Part shown: piece by piece, positions 26,609-34,900 of the stretch
Numbering within the stretch: the first letter of the stretch is position 1
How the letters are laid out: each line of letters begins with the position of its first letter
Source: Paenibacillus aceti
GTDB lineage: Bacteria; Bacillota; Bacilli; Paenibacillales; Paenibacillaceae
Assembly (NCBI RefSeq): GCF_003614185.1
Contig: NZ_KZ987724.1
Location: 2,592,199-2,656,198, forward strand
Length of the DNA: 64,000 nt
Direction of reading: 5' to 3'
The notes under the pieces: generated by a model
Database searches by the model: none
What the model saw: the letters and a program-made list of their open reading frames with translations, nothing else
What the model was told of the DNA's origin: nothing
Made by a program: the position numbers and the translations under genes

Positions 26609-26830
26609 TTAGAGATTATATCCGCCGCTGTTCGGCTTGGTCGGGTTCGAGATAATGCCCAGAGTAGCCAGAAGACCCAGAATGACATCCGTGATCATCA
26701 AGATTTCCTGCTTCATCACATCCGTTAAATCGAATAATCCAGTCAAATGTCCGATAAGCTGAATAAGGAGCAGTAATTGAGATATGATACTGACCCATAG
26801 CGCGTAGTTGCGCCATCTTTTCTTATTCAT
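26609..26830 (-). CDS. Phage holin
   Basis: 73 residues, beginning MNKKRWRNYALWVSIISQLL. Two hydrophobic segments (residues about 9-30 and 42-60) and an NPTKPNSGGYNL tail resemble the phi LC3-type holins. It would form membrane holes that let the endolysin encoded upstream reach the wall. AGGAGG eight bases before the ATG fixes this start. Last gene of the tail operon. Confidence 0.82.
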   Translation of the reverse strand: MNKKRWRNYALWVSIISQLLLLIQLIGHLTGLFDLTDVMKQEILMITDVILGLLATLGIISNPTKPNSGGYNL

Positions 26831-26834
26831 CGTA

Positions 26835-27740
26835 TTAGCCTCCTTGCTCAATCTGCTTCAATTTTTCTTCCAGCTCGCTGATCCTCGCTGTGTTGCCTGC
26901 AATTAATTTAAGGAAATTTGCTCTTAATCTATTTATCACGATTGCTGTCTCTTCTCTCGTAATCGGCGCTCCCGGCCTGGTTCCATCGAAGTAGCCGTTC
27001 GCCTTGGCCTCCACCCAATCCTTAGCAGCCCAATTGCTGACTTGATTCACATCGCGTTCGCTCACTTCCGTCTCCTCCTTCTTGGATCCGTACTTCCTCC
27101 TCAGTTCAGCCACGGTGCCGTCGAATTCATTCAGATCTACCTGACCGTTAATCCCACCCACGATCCTCGATCCATTAGGTAATGTGCCTCCGTCTTTGCC
27201 ATCGCTATATTGCCAGAATTCCCAGCGGGTCCAGCCAGAAGCATCCACGGGTGTCTGCGTGCTGTACCTTGCGATCCAGAGCGGGTATTGACTCAATCCG
27301 CTGAAGTTGCCAATGAAAGCCGGATAGGTGTAGAGGATCGGCCGGACTCCGGTTAATCGTTCTATCTCAGCTAGAAAAGCCTTGGCCACCGCATTAGTCC
27401 CCGCCGCGCTTAAGCTGCCGGACTTCGATTCGTAGTCCAGAACAGGGGGCAGGTCGAATTTTACTCCCTCCGATTGCATGGCGCTGAAGAATAACTGCGC
27501 TGCAATTCTCGCCTTAGCCTCTGTTACAATCGAATTGTCCAAATAGTGATATGCACCAACCAATAATCCCGCGGCTTTAGCGCCCCGAGCATTTTCTATG
27601 AATCTTTCATCTATGCGGTTCTGGGTCGCCTTAATAAAAGCGAATGAAATCCCGCTTGCCGCCACCTTCGCCCAATCAATCTTACCCTGCCAGTGAGAGA
27701 CATCGATGCCTTGGGCATTGCCTTGTTTTCTCATTTGCAT
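26835..27740 (-). CDS. GH25 endolysin (N-acetylmuramidase) with C-terminal SLH-like wall-binding motif
   Basis: About 301 residues. The GH25 fold is clear: GIDVSHWQGKIDW near residue 11, AFIKATQ, AYHYLD and the catalytic DYES in PPVLDYESKSG near 98, then a closing WTRWEFWQYSDG. After a linker, NWAAKDWVEAKANGYFDG and PITREETAIVINRLR form an S-layer-homology-like motif, probably binding wall polysaccharide. A short coiled coil (ISELEEKLKQIEQ) ends it. Start at 27740 chosen over the upstream GTG because AAAGGAAG is correctly spaced. It lyses the producer cell to free the particles. Confidence 0.92.
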   Translation of the reverse strand: MQMRKQGNAQGIDVSHWQGKIDWAKVAASGISFAFIKATQNRIDERFIENARGAKAAGLLVGAYHYLDNSIVTEAKARIAAQLFFSAMQSEGVKFDLPPVLDYESKSGSLSAAGTNAVAKAFLAEIERLTGVRPILYTYPAFIGNFSGLSQYPLWIARYSTQTPVDASGWTRWEFWQYSDGKDGGTLPNGSRIVGGINGQVDLNEFDGTVAELRRKYGSKKEETEVSERDVNQVSNWAAKDWVEAKANGYFDGTRPGAPITREETAIVINRLRANFLKLIAGNTARISELEEKLKQIEQGG

Positions 27741-27793
27741 AGCTATCACTTCCTTTACTGTAAAATATGCTAGATACCGCTAGCGGCTTGTAC

Positions 27794-28054
27794 TCACGCC
27801 CCACCCTGCAACTTAATTGCCGTTAAAATAACTCCGATGACAATCGTAATAATCGACGCCGCGATGGTGCGCCAGAGCCACTTCTGGGCATCTTCAATCT
27901 TGTCCAATCGGTGGTGGGCCGACCGCGCCGAGGATAGCGCCTCTACCGCCGTCTCATTCGCCGCAATCGCTCGATCCAGCTTATCGTCCATATTGTCCAC
28001 CTTGGTTTCTACTCTCGTAATCCGCTGTAGCACCTCAGTTTGCACCCCGTCCAT
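27794..28054 (-). CDS. xhlA: XhlA-like membrane-associated lysis protein
   Basis: 86 residues. An N-terminal coiled coil (VLQRITRVETKVDNMDDKLD, ending in KIEDAQKWLWRT) is followed by one membrane span (IAASIITIVIGVILTAI). This is the XhlA layout from PBSX, where the protein works with a holin and endolysin to lyse the cell. ATG at 28054 follows AAAGGGG. Confidence 0.83.
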   Translation of the reverse strand: MDGVQTEVLQRITRVETKVDNMDDKLDRAIAANETAVEALSSARSAHHRLDKIEDAQKWLWRTIAASIITIVIGVILTAIKLQGGA

Positions 28055-28074
28055 CCCCTTTCCCCCTTTCAAAA

Positions 28075-28099
28075 GAAATGCCCCCGGTATCCGAGGGCA
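28075..28099 (-). terminator. Terminator-like hairpin ahead of the lysis genes
   Basis: On the minus strand GCCCTCGG, ATA, CCGGGGGC with one mismatch is followed by ATTTCTTTTG. It lies between the fibre-side small genes and xhlA, so it may separate or attenuate lysis-gene transcription. Confidence 0.55.
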
Positions 28100-28177
28100 A
28101 AAGAATAACCGCTTCCATTATGGTTTGCGGTTTCTTCTAGTTCTACTTCTTCATAATTTTCTGTGAGGTATTCGAGA

Positions 28178-28276
28178 TCACACACCGATCTCCCCGCTGC
28201 TGTTCTTGTAAATAAATTGCCCTAAGCCAGCTAATTGAACGTTCGTAGCATCTTTAATTAGTCTAACTCGTATCAA
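28178..28276 (-). CDS. Short tail-region peptide (32 residues)
   Basis: Frame from TTG at 28276 gives MIRVRLIKDATNVQLAGLGQ then FIYKNSSGEIGV and a TGA at 28178. The TTG overlaps the stop of the upstream 44-codon gene (TTTGA), suggesting coupled translation. I know no function. Tail clusters often carry such small coupled genes after the fibre. Weak ribosome site, so confidence is low. Confidence 0.4.
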   Translation of the reverse strand: MIRVRLIKDATNVQLAGLGQFIYKNSSGEIGV

Positions 28277-28407
28277 ACAATCAGGTGCATACCTTCTAAA
28301 TTTACGGTCATGCCGGACAATGTAATGATTGATTGTATCGTCGCTTTGTCGAAATCCGCAAATTTTACAGCTTCGACGACGCCCTTTGATTTAAATATTA
28401 TGATCAT
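28273..28407 (-). CDS. Small tail-region protein (44 residues)
   Basis: MIIIFKSKGVVEAVKFADFD then KATIQSIITLSGMTVNLEGM and HLIV. The ATG at 28407 is preceded by AAAGGTG at the end of the fibre gene. The frame is compact, hydrophobic at its start and without recognised domain. Position after the last fibre gene and before xhlA corresponds to the XkdX/XepA zone of PBSX-like clusters. Confidence 0.5.
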   Translation of the reverse strand: MIIIFKSKGVVEAVKFADFDKATIQSIITLSGMTVNLEGMHLIV

Positions 28408-28457
28408 CTTCAACACCTTTCTTTTTAGGCGGTTAAACCCAAGGCCAGTTTGTGCTT

Positions 28458-31400
28458 TCACTGGTAGGCAAGCCAAGTGTATGTTCCCGGCGACATTACG
28501 GGCAGCAGGAAGTTACGTGCGCCCACAAAGGCGGGATCCCAATCTACGATAGCTTTACCTGATACGTTCCCGGTGTTAGTAATAGTTAAGCTCAGTATAT
28601 CTAGCCCGCGACTAGCGAGGAGTCTCATATCGCGCCTGTACACGCTCACATAGCTGTTTCCCGATACGTCAGCGAACATGACTATGATGCTTGGCTGGAA
28701 ATATAGACCCGTAGCCTCTTTGCCGTATGCATAGATAGACGGGCCGCCACCTAATGTGTCATCCTTGTGGAAGAAGTATTTCGAGTCACTTGACGCCACA
28801 GCTAGCGTTCCAGTGGCAAACTCTTTGCCCGTTTTGATCAAGGCAATCTTACTCGCCAGCTGCGGAAATGTGTCGCTGCCTGATGCTGATACCCCTTGGT
28901 CAGTAATGGCGGCGGCGACTAGGCTCTTCCCATTACTGACATTTATAAAAAGCTCGTTGAGAGCGGCGACCGTGTTGCTCTTATCGGTAGTCTTGAGATT
29001 TGCCAGATTACCTACTGCATTGTTAACGGTATCCAGTCGCGCAATGTCTGCCGACGCTGCTGGAGCGGCTACTTGCGCCCTTCCTGTACTGTCTCGCAGA
29101 ACTAACCGGTTGGCAGTCACTGCGGATGTGGCTCCATGGGCCGTTGTAAGGTTAGCATGATCATCTACCGTACCCTTAATTGCAATGTCGTCGGCAGCGT
29201 TTGGCGCCGCTACCTTAGCTCTTCCCGCGCTGTCGCGCATCATAATCCGGCTAGCCGTTGCGGCATTAGTAGCTCCATGCACGGCTGTAGAATCAGTGTG
29301 TGATTTTAAAGTATTGTCAACATATGCCTTTGTCGAGGCATCAGATCCGTATACTGGGTCTGCTACTTGGGTTCTTCCGTTAGCTGACCTGGACATTAAG
29401 GAGTCGGGTATCGGTGCGTATGTAGCCCCGTGTACGCCTGTTGTTGCTGATGCGTGAGAATCTAAGTCTTTACGATTATTTTCGGTGTAGGCTTGAATGT
29501 ACATGTCCGCAAAGTCCTGACGATCATTCTGAGCTTTTAGCTCGTCTGAACTACTAACAACATCGGATAACGTGGCGCTAATACCCGCTTTATAGCTTAC
29601 GTCTAATAGCGTGACGTTGGCTAAATAGTTGTATTTGTCTAATGTTGAGTAGGTCACGTAGTAATCGGCGTTGGGTTCAATGGCTGCCTCATTAATAGAT
29701 TTAGCGTTATCTGCTCCTAACTCCCACCAAGATGCATGTGAAGGTGCTCTAGTCAAGATTTGCCACGAATCATTGTCGAAGTCAGCTCCTTTATACACGG
29801 CTAATATCTTTGACACTCGTCTTGATAGCTTGGTAGTATCTGTGCCATTGATATAGTAGGCTTTTTCATTCGGGCTGTAGTGTAGGCACGCCTTCTCCCT
29901 CTGAATAATCCCAGTCTCGACCGTGAGCTGATTGCCGCCTGGATGAAGCAATATCCCCCCCTCAGTCTTGATCTGCTTGATCTCAGGCACGCCAAGTGCA
30001 TAGTCAATAGTAGCCCATGCTGTCCAACCTGGTGCCTTATTCTTGGACACGTAGTCACCTGTATTTGTTGCAGGTGCTTTGCCATCTAAAATGGAAACCC
30101 AACTGTTGTAAATCGATCCATTATTCCCGTTAGCTTTCCATCCATTCATCAGAGCTTTTAGAGCAATCGCATTTGGTTGTAAAGCTGTCGTCCAACCTGC
30201 AATTGATCTATCAACGGTAACATAAGCTCTAGTAGAAATCTCCATCTGATCAGGTCTTGTCTTCACCACACCTACATTCCCCAACACCTTACCATCGTAC
30301 CTAATTCCACGGGACTTACGAGCCTGCCATGGCGGATTACTATACACATCCGTCAAGAGTAGCGCAAAGGCATCGGTACTGTCTGCACCGTAATTCCACG
30401 GGAGAGACCCATCCAGCGCAAATCCCCGTTCAACACGCTTAACCAACGTAGCGCCTTGCAATCCCACTCGTACCTCGTCACGTACACCCTCAACCTCTGC
30501 AAGTTTCTCAGAGATGATAAGTTGTTGCGGCTTCGCGGGTTCAAACGGCGTGGCTTTATCTCCAAGTTCAAGTTTCCAGTTTTTGTAGGTAAATGTTCCG
30601 GCAGCCTTAGTAGTGAGTGAGACCATGAGTTGGACTACGCCCTCGGGGACAGTAAAAGTGTGCGGGACTGGATGATCACTGTATTTGAGTGCAACTAAGT
30701 TAGCTCCATTTTTGTCTTGCCCGGTGATGCTAGTAAAGCCAGTAGCCTCTATGTTAAATGTATACTTTTGTCCTTTTACTGTGGGTACATACATGTGGGT
30801 ATGCTGATTTGGCCCGGTAGCATTAAGTGTCATTTCGTAAGGAGCTGTCAGCGTAGCCCTAGAGTTTAGAGCGTCTGGCTGACTAGGTAATAAGTTTTTG
30901 CTGGGATGAGATACAACAACACCATCTGCATGCTGCACACCGTCCACATGCGGAAGGTAGTCCCGTATGTTGGCTGCTGTAATGTCTACTCCTATACGGT
31001 TGTATAACTCTTCTGACACTTCATACAGACCAGCCCCATCCCATATCACTGCTCCTGTGCCGCCTACAGGCTCTTGGTTATATAGGTATAGCCCGATGTT
31101 GTCATAATCCTTGGTGGTCGCAAGCTTAACATATGCCACTCCGCTGCCGGTAGTTGTATTACCAGATGCAACAAGTTGCTGAGAGGCTGCCCTATCAAAA
31201 AAACTCAATCTAGCGTTTCCGGTTGCTATATTGGTGTAGTCAGCGATAAAAACGTACCACTTATTAGCTGTTAATTTAATAGGTTCGGCATGTGTGCCTT
31301 TATAAGCAGATGCTACACCTCTTTGCGGGTTAGAGTCAGTTACCAGAGCATTAATTCGCTGAGCTTTTAACCCGTATTTCACGTTTTCTGAGGTGATGGA

Positions 31401-31823
31401 ATATTTACCAGAAGCCAAGCCACTCCACCAGATGGCCACTCCGCTATCACCATTAGGAACCTCAAAATTCCCATAACTCCCCAGCAAATTCACCAACGTA
31501 TTACCATACACCCTAAACTCCGCCCCACTAGCCTGATCCACATCGATCACGGACGTACCAGGGCCTAAGGTAGTAGTGAGGTCCACGCGATCAAGCTTGC
31601 CATCGGTGTAGGCTTTGGCGTTGTCTTCGGCGGTTTTGACCGCCTTGGGGGTGGCGGCACGGTCCTCGGCGGTGCTGTTAGTGGCACTGAATAGTTGAAC
31701 AATTCCTGGCTTGGTTAGGGATGCTGGCTTCGTATTTTGCTGCAGATTGTTAATCTCTTGGCCAAGGCTATTCATGTCTTCGGGCTTTACGGTGTCTGTT
31801 AATTTCCAATTTGTCTTTGCCAT
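28458..31823 (-). CDS. Tail fibre / receptor-binding protein 2 (1121 residues)
   Basis: The N-terminal 120 residues match the larger fibre at 31943-37345 almost exactly and include a tail-fibre repeat (KPGIVQLFSATNSTAEDRAA). One carbohydrate-binding-like module follows (LLGSYGNFEVPNGD to LYEVSEELYNRIGVD), then DYLPHVDGVQH and the shared KNWKLELGDKATPFEPAKP block. Residues about 830-950 hold four short HGAT-containing repeats (for example SATTGVHGATYAPI and STAVHGATNAATA), and the last 170 residues form a unique tip domain. Probably the receptor-binding spike that sets target range. GGAGGT precedes the ATG. Confidence 0.88.
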   Translation of the reverse strand: MAKTNWKLTDTVKPEDMNSLGQEINNLQQNTKPASLTKPGIVQLFSATNSTAEDRAATPKAVKTAEDNAKAYTDGKLDRVDLTTTLGPGTSVIDVDQASGAEFRVYGNTLVNLLGSYGNFEVPNGDSGVAIWWSGLASGKYSITSENVKYGLKAQRINALVTDSNPQRGVASAYKGTHAEPIKLTANKWYVFIADYTNIATGNARLSFFDRAASQQLVASGNTTTGSGVAYVKLATTKDYDNIGLYLYNQEPVGGTGAVIWDGAGLYEVSEELYNRIGVDITAANIRDYLPHVDGVQHADGVVVSHPSKNLLPSQPDALNSRATLTAPYEMTLNATGPNQHTHMYVPTVKGQKYTFNIEATGFTSITGQDKNGANLVALKYSDHPVPHTFTVPEGVVQLMVSLTTKAAGTFTYKNWKLELGDKATPFEPAKPQQLIISEKLAEVEGVRDEVRVGLQGATLVKRVERGFALDGSLPWNYGADSTDAFALLLTDVYSNPPWQARKSRGIRYDGKVLGNVGVVKTRPDQMEISTRAYVTVDRSIAGWTTALQPNAIALKALMNGWKANGNNGSIYNSWVSILDGKAPATNTGDYVSKNKAPGWTAWATIDYALGVPEIKQIKTEGGILLHPGGNQLTVETGIIQREKACLHYSPNEKAYYINGTDTTKLSRRVSKILAVYKGADFDNDSWQILTRAPSHASWWELGADNAKSINEAAIEPNADYYVTYSTLDKYNYLANVTLLDVSYKAGISATLSDVVSSSDELKAQNDRQDFADMYIQAYTENNRKDLDSHASATTGVHGATYAPIPDSLMSRSANGRTQVADPVYGSDASTKAYVDNTLKSHTDSTAVHGATNAATASRIMMRDSAGRAKVAAPNAADDIAIKGTVDDHANLTTAHGATSAVTANRLVLRDSTGRAQVAAPAASADIARLDTVNNAVGNLANLKTTDKSNTVAALNELFINVSNGKSLVAAAITDQGVSASGSDTFPQLASKIALIKTGKEFATGTLAVASSDSKYFFHKDDTLGGGPSIYAYGKEATGLYFQPSIIVMFADVSGNSYVSVYRRDMRLLASRGLDILSLTITNTGNVSGKAIVDWDPAFVGARNFLLPVMSPGTYTWLAYQ

Positions 31824-31885
31824 TAAGCACTTACCTCCTTCACTTGAATATTCTGTACAACAATAGCGCTACTCTCGCTACCCAT
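31823..31885 (-). pseudogene. Remnant of a duplicated fibre-linked small gene
   Basis: The 20 codons before the second fibre end in VQNIQVKEVSA and stop with TAATG overlapping the fibre start. The complete 95-residue gene before the first fibre ends LLQNIRVKEVSA with the same TAATG overlap. This shows that a unit of small gene plus fibre was duplicated and that the second small gene was then lost except for its coupling end. Confidence 0.6.
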
Positions 31886-31942
31886 TTTCTTTGAATGCTG
31901 CAGTATTATCCATTGATCAAAAATTATATTTCGTACGTAAAC

Positions 31943-34900
31943 CTATAATCCAAATGCATACCAGTTACGAATATATAAACTTTCATAATAAGATTGGCTA
32001 ATATTTGAACGCAAACTAACAGTGAATCCATTAGGCGACCAAGTAATGGAAGTAGATACTCTTAAGTTAGAAGTTCCATCCCTACCTGTGGTAGTAGATG
32101 AATAAAGTTCGGGGGACCTATTAACTCCTTTAATAAAACACGCATCCCCCGAAACATTCATATACTTACTATCCCAACCGCTATCATAATATTCGAAACC
32201 ACCGCCATAATTAATCATGACTACTATTGGACTAAAATCTAAGTTATTAATTTCTATAGACTTACCCTCTGTATTTCCAGAGGCCTGCTTGATACTGATC
32301 TGCCCAATTTTTTGAGCTAGTATCGAGTTTGAATCAGCCGCACTAGCTGCCACACCTTTCGCAACAATTGCTGATATAATAGCATTACGATCTGCTGTAG
32401 TTAATCGTTCTAATAATCCAGTAATCCCAAAGATACTTACGTCCTTGGGAAGATTACCAGCCACTAGATTAGGATCGCCTTTTACATACCCGTTGCCATT
32501 ATGGTATCCCGATGCAATAATTTGATTAGCTGTATTGGGTGTAATTATTTTGGCACCTTGATTGGGCATCGTACCAGTTAATCCATTTTTACCGGCATTG
32601 CTAAATGTTTTTCCAGCTAATACATCCCCGGCCGTAACATTGCCAGTTGCTTTTATTACTTTAGCCATCTTACTAATTAATTCATCCCAACTGTCTTTCG
32701 TGGACGCTGTCACTCCCAAGGCAATGAGGGCGTCCACTACTTCTCGTTTACGCTCATTGCCAATTGTAAAAGTTTCATTGATCGCAGCAACTAAGCTTGT
32801 CTTATTCGTTGTCTGCAAATCAGTTAGGGTACCTATATCCTTACGGTTATTCTCTGTATATGCTTGAATATATGTGTCCGCAAAGTCTTGACGGTCGTTC
32901 TGAGCTTTTAATTCTACTACATCATCAACAACATTAGTTAAAGTAGCGCTTAATCCAGACTTGTATTGAATAATCATATAGAGCGGATTAGTTGAATACT
33001 GTTCTCTGTCTTTGGGTAAATAAGTGATATAGTAGTTGGCATTAGGATCTACCTTTTCTGCCGGGGCTTGAGCGTACTGAGTACCGTTATTACTACCAGA
33101 ATTCATTACAATCCAAGAATGATCAGGCTTGTCATCTTTATATACAGTTAAGATTCTTCCAGGCCTTCTAGTTGGTTGTGTACCTTGTGTTTGGCTATTA
33201 ATAAAGTACATAGCTTTATTTGCGCTGATTTGAATTTTAACTTTCTCTCGCTGCACCACACCAGATTCTATTTCCATCTGGTTGTTTTCTGGGCTTAAAG
33301 ATATGCTCCCTTCAGTCTTAATTGGCTCAATTTCTGGTACAGACAACACATAATTTATAGTAGCCCAGCTATCCCATCCCGGTGCCTTATTTGCTGATAC
33401 ATAGGCTTCTGTATTGCTTGCGGGTGCTTTTCCATTTAGGATGGATACCCAACTATTGTACACAGATCCATTGTTTCCGTTGGCCTTCCAGCCATTGGCT
33501 AAGGCTTTGATCGCATTTGCCCCTGGTTTAAGAGAACTATTCCATCCAGAATCCATATTATTTACTGACATTGCAAGGCCGTTTGAGCCCGTGCTGATCT
33601 GATCTCCTGCAGAAAACTTAACTAAACTCATAGATGTAAGCCGTTTTCCGTCATAACGAACACCAGATAGCTCTGTAGTGTTTGGTTTAGCTCCGGGTAG
33701 TTTGGTAAGAGGTATATAAAGTTGTCGATAGGTTTTTCCAGTGTCGTCCCCGTTGAGCTGAGTTGGATATGTTCCATCGATGTGTACACCAGTAACTACA
33801 CGACGGATAAGGGTAGATTCTGTTTGGCCTACTCGTACTTCATCTTTTATTCCTTCTACCTCAGCAAGTATCTTCGGGATAATAAGTTGTTGTGGTCCAG
33901 CTATTTCAAAGTCAGTAGCCCTGTCTCCTAGTTCTAATTGCCAGTTTTTAAAGGTAAATGTCCCCGCTACAGAACTTCCAAAGGCCAGACTAAGTCTCGT
34001 ACAATTAGGCGGAGTCGTGAAAGTTGTGACATATCTTCCAGACCCCGAGTTCAGTTCACCCAGGTATTGGTTAGTTCCATCTGCAAATAAGTTACGGTAG
34101 CCTAAATATGCTTGTCCAGCAGAAGCTTCCATACTCGCTTTCAATGTGTAGAGGGTGTTAGGTTTGACATTAACGGTGACGAGGCTGGCTTGATATTTCT
34201 CTGTCGCGTTAAGCAATAATTCGTAGGGAGTCGTTACCTTTGCATTAGCATGTATTGTATCTGGTTGACCAGGCAACAAGTTTTTACTTCGTTTGGTGAC
34301 TACCACTCCATCTACATATTGCATATCGTCTACATGCGGAACATATTCTCTAATGTTAGTTTCATTAATATCCACACCTATTCGCTTATAAAGCTCTTCA
34401 GATAGCTCGTAAATACCTACTCCATCCCATTGAACCCATCCTACAATCCCTTTAGATACACTGTTATAAATAAGAACTCGAAGATCATTTGTGTCGGTGG
34501 ATGGAGAGTATTTTATAAAATGAACCTTGCTTGAATTAGACTGTGATGTCTCCGCTACGTAGTTACTAGCAGTCGTTCCGTCTCGATATACAGCCATTTT
34601 TGCTACGCCTGTACCATCTGTAACTGCATCAGCAATAATTACATATTTTTTTCCAGCTACTACGGATAATCCTGATTGCATAGCATAACGAGTTGATCCA
34701 GTGTCATCTGCACTAGACGTAATTCGTTGCGATTTCACACCGTACAAAGCATTAGTACTTACGAGAGTAAATACTCCAGCCTGTGACTTAGTCCAACTAT
34801 CAGCCAAGCCATCATTATTACTATCCACCTCAAAGCTACCATTTTTCACCTGGTTAAACTCTGTTCTCCCATGAATAACAAAGTTAGTCATACTAGGCTG

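Noticed and set aside
28100-28177. Possible further small gene before xhlA
   Set aside because: Every ATG frame stops within a few codons; only the terminator-like hairpin is supported.
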